Assembly: GCA_047495785.1 (NCBI GenBank)
Contig: JBLDXI010000042.1
Coordinates: 3,534,001-3,598,000 of the forward strand
Direction of reading: 5' to 3'
DNA from: Lepidodermella squamata
Lineage: Eukaryota; Gastrotricha
DNA: 64,000 bases
Shown: piece after piece, positions 13,121 through 26,000 of the stretch
Numbering within the stretch: the stretch's first letter is position 1
Layout of the letters: each line of letters starts with the position of its first letter
Notes under the pieces: generated by a model
Told to the model about the DNA's origin: nothing
The model's database searches: none
What the model saw: the letters and a program-made list of their open reading frames with translations, nothing else
Made by a program: the position numbers and the translations under genes

Positions 13121-16100
13121 TCAAGCCTGGTAAATGTAAAGGGACCGGTCTTGTTGCGACCGCACGAGGTATTCCTTCTCGATGAGGTTCTCGACGCGGC
13201 GTTTAATCACATGAGGGCTCGGCGAGAAGCGGGCGCGGAGTTGTTCCGTGACTTCGGCGACCAGCTGGTTGTGGCGCATTTGCTTGCGGGCTTTCAGAAT
13301 ACGAACGATTGCTGCTTCGATTTCAAGATTACGATCCTCGTCGATGCGAGTCCGCGCCTCCTGCCGCTCGGGTTCGGGCTCAGCTCGGCCAGTGGAGACT
13401 GCTTGGACTCGAACTCGAAGACATTTGCTCGCAAATGAGTCATTTACCATGAAAACATGCGAGGCTAAAAAGATTTAAGAAACAATTTTAATCTAATTTT
13501 AAAAATTTATTTGATAGCGATGGCAATTGTAAATTTAAAAGCCATGCTAAGTCAACCATACTAAACGAGAGGTGTTAAAGCGTGATAAGAATGCACGAAG
13601 TCTAGACTTCTAAATTGAATTAGACGCCAAAGATGCGATAAAAGTATTATATAAAGTCGACAATTTTAGCAATTGCAACCATATAAATCTTAACTCACGT
13701 TCGATGTCTTTTGAATGTGGTTCCTTGGTAAGAATTCGCTGCTGCGGTTTCCCGACGGCAAGAGCTTGGAGAGACCGAATGAGCTCCTTGTCTGGAATTT
13801 CGGCTTCTGCCTTCAACTCTTCGTAAGTCCATCGCTCACGCTTGTTAAACAGCATTAGCACGATCATTTGATGAGTTGAGACAACGAGAATGTGTTTTCG
13901 CGGCTTGCCAGGCTGGTAGGTCGGCACGGACGCGGATGTTGACGAAGAAACACCGTTATCTTCGTTCATCGCGCTGTCCGCATTGCTCGACCCACCTTCA
14001 TTGGCCGGAAATTTCGGAGCACCGTAGAATGTTGCATTTACATCAGCTGTGCCGAGTTGGGGTTGGAGGGCCAATTTTCGGTTAGCATGTTTAGTGTTAT
14101 AAAACCTGAAATAATCCAGATTAGTAACTAAACAAATCATTGTCTACAACTTACGATTTGAAAACGTCAAATGCGTGAGATACAGGGCCTGGAAGTAAAC
14201 CAGGGCCCGGGGCACTGGTGATTGGCCAGAAAACGGCGGTGAGAACACGAACGTAAATGTCGACGCCATGGAGTTCAACGTTCTTTTGATTGCAATAATT
14301 GCGAAATTCTTCGTGTAAAGTTCCAGAAAGACCCATATCCTTGAACATTCCCTCGAGTTTACCGGTAAATTGACAACCACATTCGATTTTCAGCTGAAAT
14401 TTGACAAAATTATATCCTGCGGAATTCAATTAACGCGCTTCGTACTTTTGAGATCATAGCTTTTTCGGTATCGTCGGATCCAGATCGCATGAAGAGCAAC
14501 CGTTTGGCCAAATGCTGCTTGTAATACCTCTCGAAGACGTCCTTTTCCGATAAGAATCGGAATAAGACAATAGCTTTGTCTAAAACTCCCTCTAATTCGG
14601 CATCCGAAAGCTGCAAATATTCAAATTATTTCAACACAAATTATAGTGCAACAATTACGCACCCCTTTGGCACCACGCTTGAGTTTTTCGTCAATGAAGA
14701 GCGACAAGTATTCAGCTGAGCGAGTGTTTTGGTTAATAAATCGCTCGAAATCAGCCGAGACGCGTTGTTTGAAGTTTTTGTGCTCTTCAAACGCATCGGT
14801 AACAAATCGATCGTACCGATCTTTCAGTTCGAGGATGCTTTGAACAAACTGGACGGGATCCTTGCTCTGGTCACCCTCGCCCTCGGCAACCAACAAACTG
14901 CCCTGCTGCATTAAATGAGCACTCAAGCATTGAATCATGCACTCTAGACCACCCTCGACTTTCCCGAAAAGCCTGAACATTATTCCAAGATCTGAAATGA
15001 GAAGTATTAAACGAACATTCATGGAATATCAAGATTAAGCCCACCATCAATTTTGTTGTTCTTTAGCATGTGAACCATGCCAGAGTTTTCCATTTCAACA
15101 ATGGTTTGCATATTTTGGCGAATGAGCGTTTCTTCGAGGACACTGACTATTTTGGGTTCAGTCGTCGGGTCGAGGAAATTACGAGCCCGTTCGGCTTCCT
15201 CCTTGATACGACTATCGACACTGCGAATGTAAACAGAAGCAGAATTTCCACTGAGCAACCGTTCGGCTTCGACGCGATAGAACTCAGCAGATTGGCTAAG
15301 AAAGTGCGATTCGAAGTAAAATTCATAGACTTCACGATTTTCAGCTCGTGCAGTATTTTGAGAACTGCTGCTGACTGACATAGCTGACGCTGCTGCATTT
15401 TCTCGAGATGCTCGGTCTTCGCTTACACCGAGACGCATGAGCATTGAACAGGCGTTTTTCAGTGCGGTTCGATCGACGGCTTCACCGCGACGTTCGCGAG
15501 AAACCATGTCCAGTAAGATGTGTCGGAGATGCTGTCCAATTTGTTGATCACGAAGAATGTTGTCGCGAAATAGAACAAGTCCCAAATCGTATACAGGGAG
15601 TAACTTATTCATTGCAACAAACACCCGATCCTGAAATGTAACTGAAGTTATGAAAATCAAAGAACACATGGGATACATACCATGTACATGAGAATATCGC
15701 GAATCATTACCATCGCCGTGTGATGATCACTCCAAGCTGAGTTGAGGATGTGGAGGAAATTACTACTCAGAGCATTGAGCACGTCTTGTCGAACCTTTAT
15801 GAATGAGTTCATGAATAATTCGGTAGCAGCAAATGAAAAACCAAACATACGACATTCTGAAGATGCTCTGCGACAACATCTTTCAATCCGTTATAAAGGC
15901 GTTCGCCGTGTTTGTGCAAAACCATAGTATATGCGTTTCGATATAACTCTTCGAAACTTAAACCAGAGTTGTTTTTCCTTTGAATCTCCTGAATGGCTTT
16001 GCGAAGCATTTTCCAGATGTTCGTGACGTATTCTTCGTCCATGCTGACCTGGAATTTAAATATTAACGCAATCAAAGCAAGTCATCAAAAATCCTCACCG

Positions 16101-16158
16101 GAAAGGCTTTAATGCGCATTTTATTGGCATTCTTGTTCGCTGGTCGCATGCCACTCAT
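13121..16158 (-). CDS. CUL3: Cullin-3 ubiquitin ligase scaffold
   Basis: CUL3 is the scaffold of BTB-adaptor CRL3 ubiquitin ligases and binds RBX1 at its C-terminus. Nine exons, 16158-16099, 16048-15851, 15794-15681, 15630-15045, 14991-14663, 14610-14446, 14393-14155, 14105-13699 and 13464-13121, join in phase to give about 813 residues. The N-terminal MRIKAFP and the helix ending [18 protein letters not shown] are nearly invariant in the family. The neddylation block reads [14 protein letters not shown], with the acceptor lysine near residue 757, and the winged-helix end reads [14 protein letters not shown]. It is about 45 residues longer than vertebrate CUL3. Part of this is a Ser/Ala-rich insert near 15420-15330, and part a Ser/Asn-rich loop near 14000-13920. 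Several donors are weak (GTACGA, GTGCGT). The call is secure. Confidence 0.97.
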
Positions 16159-17649
16159 ATTGGAGAAACAATGAGTCAATCAATCGTCGACTAAAAGACT
16201 TCTATTTAAAAATGAGCACCAATATTGAAGCGGAGTACTTCAGAGATATCACCAATAACCAATCACCAAGGCTATACTGCGTTTAAATATAGCAAATAGC
16301 AACAACGTACAGCGTGAAAAATGTAAAATAATAAGTAAAAAGTAACATCAAAAAGTCGGATGCTTTGTAATTCTCAAACGCAGGGGAAAAAACATAAGTG
16401 CGCAGTGCGCAACATGCAAAGTGCAAAGATTTATAGCTGAAAGAGACTCAGCGAGATGCTTGGAACGGGAAAGATGACGGCGAGACTGGAGCTTGAAGCT
16501 TGAAGCTTGATGTTGCCAGAGTCGTCGTCGTCGAACGCCAAGAGCCACTCACCTGGCCGCACTCTCCTTATGCCCCTCCAGCTCCAAAAAACGTTCCAAC
16601 CCCCTAAAAACTGCTAAGTAAAAATATTATTTGTTGTAAAATATGTCCAATCGTAACAAATTGTTATCAAACACAATTTCATAAGTTTCTAATAAAAACA
16701 AATATGAACTTTAAAAAACTTAACTTTTCGATGTTGCGACGATCCCATCGAAGTCAAAATCGAGCGAATCCCGAACCGCTGCTATGAAGAGGTGCGACAC
16801 ATCCGGACATCAGCCATCCGTCTTCGTACCCTTGGCGCGGTCTCTTTCATATGTCTTCTAGAATTGAGTATATATTTGAGGTTACTTGAGATTACTTGTT
16901 TCCTCATTTTACTCAACATCATGGTGCGATCGCAAGTTATCCGCCCGTTAAGTCGGTTCAGCTCTCATACAAGCTAACTCGCAGTTGGCTCTCGATCAAA
17001 ACCAACCATCTAATATCTGCTAGAATTAGTAAAAATCTGTTAGCTCCTGGCCAGGCAGCTAGCTACCGGAAGTCGGGGTCAGGGGCGCTGGTCGCTGTTG
17101 GCTGTTATCGAAATCAGTTATGTGACTTATTCGCAGCTGGCAGCTGGCAGTTAGCTTGTTTTTAGCTAGATCGCACACCCCAGCGCCCAGCGGGCGAGAT
17201 GGGGCTGGAGGCTGACGCAATTTTTGTGGATTCTTCGAATCTACGGTCGAAATTGCGCTTATATCGTGTTATGTGTCGCGTGCCGTCCTTCTTTACAGTT
17301 TGGTGATTGTGATTGGTGATTTGCTGGTTTGCGTCTCCGAGCTCTTGGGCTCATGGCGGTTGAACTCTCTCGGATTCATGCCAAAATAAGGCCATAGATA
17401 ATCATTGTCGTATCAATATATTAGTTTATCAAATATCTAATTGAACATGGCGCCACTGATGGCCACCTCAGGTGCAATATAAGTATTCAAATTCATGCGC
17501 CGCTGTCCCTAGTCCCTTCATTTAGTTAAAAGCATCACTGACGAATTGCCGATCAATTTCACCGACGAATCATACTCCCCTATTCCTGATAAATGCAACC
17601 TGATACGATTTTATATATTTTGGATTTAGTTTATATTAGGTTTTGAGAA
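16159..17649. other. Divergent promoter interval CUL3/RAP2
   Basis: A 1.5-kb non-coding gap between divergently transcribed CUL3 and RAP2 that must hold both promoters. Three tandem copies of a 7-base unit (GCTTGAA) lie near 16490-16510. The open frames here are short and lack codon structure. No other gene seen. Confidence 0.5.
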
Positions 17650-18303
17650 ATGCGAGAGTTCAAGGTAGTCATCCTGGGAAGTGGCGGCGTAGGCAAATCC
17701 GCGATAACCATGAAATTTGTCACCGGCAATTTTATGGAAAAGTATGATCCAACTATCGAAGATTTTTACAGGTATGCGTTGAATCACGGATTCATATTTT
17801 TTCTACCTCTTATTTTCAATTATTCAGGAAAGAAATCGAAATTGACCAAGCTCCCGCAATGCTCGAGATTCTGGATACCGCTGGCACTGAGCAGTTCGCA
17901 TCAATGCGCGATTTGTACATCAAGAATGGCCAAGGCTTTATCATAGTTTACAGCATAACCAGCCTTCAAACGTTTCAGGTTTAATTTTGATAAATATTGT
18001 TGAAAAATGCGGCAACAAACATTGCATTTGCAGGATATTCGGACAATGAAAGAACAAATTCAGAGAGTTAAAGGCTACGATCGTATCCCCATGTTACTCG
18101 TTGGCAACAAATGTGATCTGGAGCATCAGCGCGAAGTGTCGTTTCAAGACGGCATGGGTCTTGCTCAAATGTGGGGCTGTCCTTTCTACGAGGCCTCTGC
18201 AAAAACCACTGCTAACATTAATAACATCTTCATCGACATCGTCCGCGAAATGACATACGATTTGGAACGCCGGCACAGCTCCGAATGTTGTAACATTTTG
18301 TGA
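17650..18303 (+). CDS. RAP2: Ras-related small GTPase Rap2
   Basis: This Ras-family GTPase is membrane-attached and signals to effectors such as TNIK/MINK kinases in the family. Three exons, 17650-17771, 17828-17978 and 18034-18303, sum to 180 residues. The P-loop is GSGGVGKS at residues 10-17, switch I is [14 protein letters not shown] and switch II contains DTAGTEQF. Thr at position 61 instead of Gln marks Rap, and Phe39 (IEDFYR) marks Rap2 rather than Rap1. NKCDLE and EASAK are the base-binding motifs. The C-terminus ends CCNIL, a CAAX box with Leu, predicting geranylgeranylation, with a neighbouring Cys available for palmitoylation. The ATG at 17650 is fixed by the conserved [10 protein letters not shown] start. 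Confidence 0.95.
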
Positions 18304-19151
18304 TCGATTCTTTCCTTCGCGATGGTTTTCATTTCATTTCGTTATCATCTCCAGCTACCTTGTCGTTTTCCACAACGCTACGCCTTATACAAGGTTAGCG
18401 ATATGCTAAAATCCATTCGAAGCATGTGTACGATGGTTTTATTGCATTTTCGTCAAATTTAATTTGAACCTGGTTCTCTACAATGTTGAAAAAGTCACTG
18501 AAAAGCTGGTTTTAATTTGTATTTCAACATGCCAATGTCAAAATTTGCTTTTTTGTACTCAGTTGATTTCTTTCCGGTCGAACATTGTTCAGTCTCCCCC
18601 GCTAGCTTTTTCCCTAGAAGTTTTATGCTCGAATGGTATTAGATGGTCGGTTAAAGCAAATAAATTCCTCTGCTGTGTCTTGCTGTTAACAATAACTTCG
18701 TACACGATGCTAAATGTAATTTCTTCATTGCAATGTCTTCTTCATGAAAAACCACGAATCTGTTTTTTCTATTCTTAAAGACGCCCGTTTTTTGCGGGAG
18801 TTTCATTTCTCGTCTTCAATGATCATTGTTGCCATGATGCAAACTGCTTCATATTGTTCTTCTTCCTATTTGGTTATTAAACTTACTACACAAACGTATT
18901 CATTCAATTTAATGACAAATTATGTATTAAATTTTGCAATTTTGATGACGCGAAAACGCAAAGTTTACCACTCTGTGCTGGTCTCTTGGTTATGTAAATA
19001 CATGACATTGTGCTGAGAGAGACTTTGTTACCTTAACGAGGTGCCTTCATTTATCGCAAGAAAAATCTTTACGCCTAGCGAATAAAAATCGAAGGGGCAT
19101 TACGTGAAAACTCACTGTTTTGTTTGTTTTGCAATTAGAAAGAGCGAGGAA
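18304..19151. other. RAP2 3' UTR and intergenic
   Basis: An A/T-rich stretch that is likely mostly RAP2 3' UTR, with plus-strand AATAAA candidates near 18659 and 19080. It then holds the promoter and 5' UTR of the next gene. No coding structure recognised. Confidence 0.4.
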
Positions 19152-20950
19152 ATGAGAATTATTAATGCCAAAACTTCGGCTGAGATGGCCAGGAGGATAA
19201 TGTCAGAGATTTCACAACATGCTAAACATTCTTGCCCCGCTCATTCCACTGCAACTTCTTCCTGCAGTGAGAAACATTTTGACGAAACACAGCCAGATTA
19301 CGCTTTTGAAGTATGAATTTTAACGAACGATTTTCTATTATATCAATTTGATTTTTAAGGTGGCCACAACGACAGTTCGATATGGCCGTGGAATAATAAC
19401 TCGTGAGTTACACCACGACATACACTCGTTGTGCCCGACTACTAACCCGGCGAATGTACGTGTCGCCGTATTTACGGATCGCTTGCTATCCCGTTTACAA
19501 CCGGTGAAAATGGTAATCGAAAGCTTGGAACGTAGTAAGATTGGTTATGAGCTATACGACGATGTCAAAGTCGAACCGACCAATAGCAGCGTCGTGGCGG
19601 CGGCCGAATTCCTGCAACGAATGTCCAGAGGGCTGAGTTGCCACGCCGTTATTGCCGTTGGAGGCGGAAGTGTGATGGACACTGCTAAAGGAGCTAATTT
19701 ATTGTCTTCCCCCGGCGTGACGCCCTCGATGATTATGGACTACGTAAACGCCCCAATCGGCAAGGGCAAACCAGTTGAACACGAGGAATTAAGGCCGCTC
19801 ATTGCGATTCCGACCACGACTGGAACTGGAAGTGAAACTACTGGCACGGTTGTTTTCGACATTCCCGACTTGAAAGCGAAAACTGGAATTTCACATCGAA
19901 AATTGCGGCCGACCTTGGCGCTGTTAGAGCCGGATAATGTGATAACTCAGCCTGTTTCAGTTGCTACCTACTCCGGATTCGACGTCTTATGGTTAGAATT
20001 TTCCAAAAAACTTGGGTTTTCATCATTTTTCGGATTTTCAGCCATGCTTTGGAGTCATTTACGGCGGTTTCTTACGACAAACGTAAGCCAAGGCCTTTGA
20101 AGCCAGCCTACCGACCCGCCTACCAAGGGTCAAACCCGGTTTCGGATCTTTGGGCTCGCGAGACTTTGCGCTTGATCTCGCAGAATTTCATGGAGTAAGT
20201 TAATTTCAATAATGCGACGCCAATTTTAATTAAAGTTTTATAGTTAAATTGAAATTGATCATTAAAATTAAACCCATTATATGACTTCGATTTGAGATGA
20301 GCAAATCCTCAATTATGCTCTTGAACTATTAAAATAAGTTTCCACCCCATTTATTTACAATTTATTGCGGAAACCTGAATTTTTTTGAGGACAAGATAAC
20401 ATAATTATAATTTTTCGACAGTGCTGTTAATGGAATAAATGTTCAAGAATCGCGGCCTGCTATGCAATTGGCGGCTGCTTACGGCGGGTTCGGTTTTGGA
20501 AACGCTGGCTGCCATCTGTGCCACGCCATGTCGTACCCGATCAGCGGCCAAGTGAAGCAATTTCACGCCCCTGACTACCCTACCTACAAAGCGCTGATTC
20601 CACACGGCTTGAGTGTCGTCATCAATGCGCCAGCTGTTTTCCAATTCACTGGCCCGGCGTGCCCGGATAGGCACCTGGAGGCCGCGACAATTCTAGGCGG
20701 CAAGCATTACCCTGTCTCGCCGAACGCGAAGCGCGAAGATGCTGGGCGAATTTTGGCCGATGTTGTTCGCCACTACATGTTCAAACTCGGCATACCAAAT
20801 GGGCTGGCTGCGATGAATTTTAAAGCTTCGGATGTCCCGAGCTTGGTCGAGGGAACTCTACCGCAACATCGCTTGACCAAATTATCACCTGTCCCGGCGG
20901 CTCGAGAAGCGTTGCACGAGCTTTTCGAAAAATCTATGATTGTTTATTGA
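19152..20950 (+). CDS. ADHFE1: Hydroxyacid-oxoacid transhydrogenase
   Basis: ADHFE1 is a mitochondrial iron-dependent alcohol dehydrogenase-fold enzyme. It couples 4-hydroxybutyrate oxidation to 2-oxoglutarate reduction, giving succinate semialdehyde and D-2-hydroxyglutarate. Four exons, 19152-19310, 19360-19991, 20042-20194 and 20422-20950, sum to 490 residues. Nucleotide-binding motif GGGSVMDTAKGANL, the TTTGTGSETTGT loop and metal-binding histidines in CHALES, HLCHAMSYP and PHGLSV are all present. The conserved junction DYAFEV and the C-terminal LVEGTLPQHRLTKLSPVP confirm the subfamily. The 53-residue first exon has basic and hydroxylated residues and few acids at its start, as expected for mitochondrial import. 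The open frame extends upstream of 19152 without an ATG, so the ATG at 19152 is preferred. Confidence 0.95.
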
Positions 20951-21143
20951 ACAAAACACGAAAAACTTGACCCGAATAGCAAACCGTGGTGCGGATATAT
21001 TTTTTGTGATTTTTCCCATATTAATTTTCTTGGCAAAGAAAAAAAATGATTTTATTGATTATAAACAATTAATTTCCTATTTTTAGTGGTTTTTTCAATG
21101 AAGTAATGACAAGAAAAATTTCTAATGAGGGTGTGACCTTCAA

Positions 21144-22749
21144 ATGATATTTTCCCGTTACCATATATATGCCTCTTGGAGGTACCTATCAAACGCGCTC
21201 ATCATTGTTTTGCTCATCGCTCTTATTTATGGTGAGTAATATTCGAATAATTTCTTTCAAAGGAAAAACATATTTGGATTTTTTAATTTTTTTCTAGAAG
21301 TAAAAACTCGCCCCAGCTCATCGCAAGTTGCCGACATCGATGTCGTAAAATTCGAAACTTATCTGAAACGTGAGCCGTCAATATGGCGCAATTCTCAGCG
21401 AAAATCGCCAGTCGGTGAGAAGAAGCGAATTCTAGTCACAGGCGGGGCTGGTTTCGTCGGTTCTCACCTGGTCGATGATCTAATGTCCCAGGGCCATGAG
21501 GTCTTAGTAGTCGACAATTTTTACACTGGCTCCCGGCGAAATGTCGAGCACTGGATCGGCCATCCAAACTTCCAGCTGATTCATCACGACGTTGTTGTCC
21601 CGTTCTACGTTGAGGTGGACGAAATCTACCACCTCGCCTCGCCTGCATCGCCTGTTCATTACATGGCCAACCCGGTGAAGACAATAAAAACGAACACGAT
21701 TGGGACGTTGAATTTGTTAGGCCTAGCGAGGCGGACTAAGGCGAAATTCTTGCTAGCCTCGACTTCTGAAGTCTACGGCGATGCAACCGTCCACCCGCAG
21801 GCGGAAACTTACTTCGGCAATGTGAACCCCATCGGGCCGAGGTCGTGCTACGACGAGTCGAAACGCCTGGCTGAGTCGTTGACTTTCGCCTACGCGGCTC
21901 GTGAGCACGTTCAAACGCGAGTTGCGCGAATTTTCAACACATTTGGCAGTCGGATGAATTTGAACGACGGCCGGGTTGTTTCGAATTTCATAATCCAAGC
22001 GCTTCAATCAGATGCGATTTCGGTTCGTTTTTTACCCATCCAGATTATTTTATTGAATATTCATTATTAAATTTAATTATCAGCTATAATTCGGTGAGAA
22101 AAATGCCATTAATTGGAATTTTTGATTGCTTCTCATGGGTTCAGTGAGGATGCCCATTCCGTGATATATATTTTAAATTTTAAATTTTCTATGAATATAT
22201 TTCCAAGAAAAAAGTCGAAATTAAGTTGCTATTTTGTCGCCTGCTCTAATGACGCCATTCGTTTTTATCGAATTTTTAAAAAAATTTTAGCTGTACGGCG
22301 ACGGGTCTCAAACTCGTTCCTTCATGTACATAAGCGACCTAGTCAGTGGTTTGCAAAAGCTGATGGCTTCGAACTACACGCAACCGGTCAATATCGGCAA
22401 TCCGCAAGAGATCTCGGTAAAGCAGCTCGCAGAGATTATCCTCAGGCTAACGAGTAACTCAACTAATAAATCAAAAGCATCCAAACTATCGTTCAAACCG
22501 GCGTTGGAAGACGACCCGAAGCAGCGCCGGCCGGACATCAGCCGGGCGAAACAGTTCATTAATTGGTCGCCGAAAATTGACTTCATGGACGGCCTAGCTA
22601 TGACGATACCTTATTTTCGTAAAGAGTTGGAATCTGTCAAAAACAACATTACCTCACTGCTCAACAACACTCCGCCGCAAGATGACGTCGACCTGGGAAT
22701 GGCGGTTCCGAAACTCGGCGGCGATCACAAAGTACCTGTAGTTTTTTAG
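21144..22749 (+). CDS. UXS1: UDP-glucuronate decarboxylase (UDP-xylose synthase)
   Basis: UXS1 converts UDP-glucuronate to UDP-xylose in the Golgi, the donor that starts glycosaminoglycan chains. Three exons, 21144-21231, 21298-22022 and 22291-22749, sum to 423 residues. Exon 1 encodes a signal-anchor helix (about residues 13-28, [13 protein letters not shown]) for a type II Golgi protein. The Rossmann motif is [10 protein letters not shown], followed by [12 protein letters not shown]. The catalytic set is STSEVYG with YDESK (Tyr/Lys pair), and [10 protein letters not shown] plus NDGRVVSNF are near invariant. [15 protein letters not shown] and the [10 protein letters not shown] block complete the SDR fold. 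The second donor is weak (GTTCGT), but the phase and homology of the join are unambiguous. Confidence 0.95.
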
Positions 22750-23038
22750 AATGCTAACCCGTAATTGTTGCCCATTTTTCTTCTGGTGGAAGTTGGCGCT
22801 ATTTTTCGTCGCAAAATTTAGTCCTTTTTGGTGTGATATTTTCAAAACAAAAATACTAGTAAAAAATTCACAGCTTTTGAGCCTTAATCTTTGTACTTTT
22901 TCGTGGAAAGGCGCTAATTATTAAAATATACTAATTTTTCAACCTTTCATTTTAGCTATGTACGCAATGACTGTCTTGACTTCGGTGGTTTTTTGAATGA
23001 ACGAAAAAAATAAATTGAATTTTCCGCAATAGACTTTT

Positions 23039-26000
23039 ATGGTAATTTTGACGCGTATTATTGGACAAATAATGAAAAAATCTGCCGAAAAGCTGCTGCC
23101 AAGGTACAAAAATGGCGGAGATTTTGTTGAAAAGCACCTGAAACTCGTCGAAATGGAACGGCAGGCCGAGATTGACGAGCAGAAGGAACTGGTCGCTAAT
23201 ATGACGCCGGATCAGCTGGAAAAAGCGGGCATTTGCATGCGGAAAATGGTGATGGCTTCGCAGGCTGTTTCGTTATTCGGGCGGACAGTTTGCACGTTCC
23301 AACCTTCACCGGCTAAACTGAGGATGATGCAATCCAGCCAAAGTAGCAACAGTAGCAGCATTTTGAGCCCGGGTGATATAGCCGGGCTATGCCAGGCGCC
23401 TAATTTCGGTAAAACCATCCTATCGGGGGTAGTCACGAAAGTCACAGAGGGTCGAATTGATATTGCGTTTGATTCACTTGATGAATCATCAGAATTTGAC
23501 TCGGATGAGCCAGTCGATATCATTCGACTCGCCCCTGATATCACATACCGCCGCCTTAAAACCGGGCTGGAAAATTTGAAATCACTCGAACACCCACTTG
23601 TTGAAGTATTTTTCGAGCAACGACCACCTAAATTACCGCCAAATGAGGTTGAACCTGAAATTGAGTCAGAAAATGATACTTTGAACGCATCTCAACGTCA
23701 GGCGATTACAAATTCGATGGTTCAGCCGGAAGTTGCGGTTATTCACGGGCCACCCGGTACCGGGAAAACTACAACTCTAGCCGAATTTCTCGCGAAAGCC
23801 ATTTCGAAAGGCGTGAAAGTCCTCGCCTGTGCGCCGTCTAATGTCGCGGTTGACAATTTAGCGGAAAAACTTCTTGATCGTGGCGTGAAAAAATTAATCC
23901 GATTAGGCCACCCTGCTAGGGTCCTACCCCGGCTTCAATCGTGCTGCCTCGATGCGGTTATTTCCAGCTCGGACGTAATGGCTGTTTGCGACGATATCAA
24001 GAAAGAAATTTCCGACCACTCTGCTAAACTGCTTAGGTCGAGGGATAAGGGTGAAAAATATCGTTTGCGGGGTATTCTGCGCGAACTTCGGCAGGATTTA
24101 TCGGCGAGGCATAAACGCGCGGTTAAGGAGGTGATTCAGGGCACGGATGTGGTACTGGCGACTTTGACCTCGATTGGCAATGAAGATGGAGTTTTGGCTC
24201 GAAACGTCAAACAAATGCAATTCGGCCTCGTCGCCATAGACGAATGCTCTCAGGTAAGGATAAAAATTCACCTTATCCACAATTAAAACTTTTTATTTTA
24301 ATAATAAAATCAAAAGTTCTGTTTTATTTTTTGAAATGAACTTTTTTGATTGATTAGTTCGAAGGGATAGACACCTTTGACCTCGAGTATGTCTCCGATG
24401 CGCTGCTCCGCCTTGACAGTGTTCTCCAAATCATTTTCCTCTTAGGTCCAAAAATGAAGAAAATTATCGAAAAACTGGCGATTAGGAACACAGCGCTCAC
24501 AAAATAATGCCTCGCCTCAGGATGCCGGATGACAACCACCCCTAAGACCTCACCTATTGTTGAAGGTAAAAGGACGTAGAAGCACCTCACCGTCTGACGT
24601 ATTTCGTTTATCGCCCGGGCACGCCGCATTACACCAAGCGTGAAACCTGAGAATAACGCCAACGCATTAAGGGAGAACGTGACCCCAGCTAGAATCAGAG
24701 CGAGTTTTTGCCGACCGCTCGAACCTTCGATCGTGCAAGTTGCCGATACTTCTCGCCATACAATGTCGTTAGCTAGATCAACACGCTCTTCAGTGATTTC
24801 GCGGAGGCTTGGAGGTTCACCCAGGACATACCACAGCATCATAATTAGCAAATTAACTGAAATCCATATTGCGACGCGTACGGCTGCTGATATTCGTAAT
24901 TTGCATCTGACGTTTTGTCGGATGACCAAAGTTGACCCTAAAAGGACTGACAGTGAAGCATGTGATATCGCAGGCATAACTTTAGAACCGCGATTTTTGC
25001 GAAGTTGAAGGTCATTTATCTGTAATTTGATGATTAAACCCGAAGTCAACACAGCGTATCCAAGCATGACCAGGAAAGGCGCGACTTTGCAGTATCGATT
25101 CATTTCCATAGATGCCGTAGTTTCGATAGGATAAGCCAAAGTTGTCGATAACGCGACAGATAACCCCGAAAGGACTAGAGAAGTTCCCAAAAGGTTACTA
25201 GTTTTCATAGAATCCAATTTTCTGTTGATCATAGTAACCAATAGCAATCCAATTGAGGTTGAAATGGCGATAATGGCCAGTATCTTAAGGAAAATAACAC
25301 CCCCTTGATTTAAGGCTTCCCGCTGAGTGATGATTGTTGCGCTATCTTTCGGCGGGTTCTTCGAGCCAGATTTCCATTTAGCCGAATTTGGAAATTGATA
25401 TCGATGTTTAAAATCAAAGCTATCAACTCCATTGTCGACGAAAACCATCTTCCTAACGCCGTTTTCTTGAGATTGCTCAAATCCGGCCGGAACAAGAGTT
25501 TCATGCGCGCCTTTCTCGTAACGGATTCGTCCTGAAAACACTCGAATATCGAGGTTTTCGACGGATTTTCGAACGATTTCGCTTAGTCGTGGATTTTCGA
25601 TGTGATCTCTCAGGGTAGAATTCATCTTATTCAGCTGTTTTTCCGCGGAATCAAGGATGAAAACTGAGGGTAAAACGTTGTCAATACAGGCCGATCTAGC
25701 GTCTACAAAACGACTTTTCCAGACGCTTGGAATTTTCGAGTTGAAAAATTCGTCCAGATCCTGACCAGTCAAGCTAAGGTTTGTCTTGGTTGACTTATAA
25801 TCGCTTGGTACTTGACGGAAGTAGAATGATCCTGAGTCGACATTTTTTAATTCTTCCACCGAGCAGTCCGTTCCTGTAGATTCTGAACTTGTGAAGTCGA
25901 CACTACCCCCGAAAATCCAAATGACATTTGGTCCATATAGCCCTTGTAAGTAAGCCTAATATTGGGTGATAAGCTCGAAATTTTGTGTAATTTTGTAATT

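Noticed and set aside
18464-19016. Plus-strand frames of 90-104 codons after RAP2
   Set aside because: They lie in the A/T-rich RAP2 3' region, overlap each other in different frames and show no protein features.
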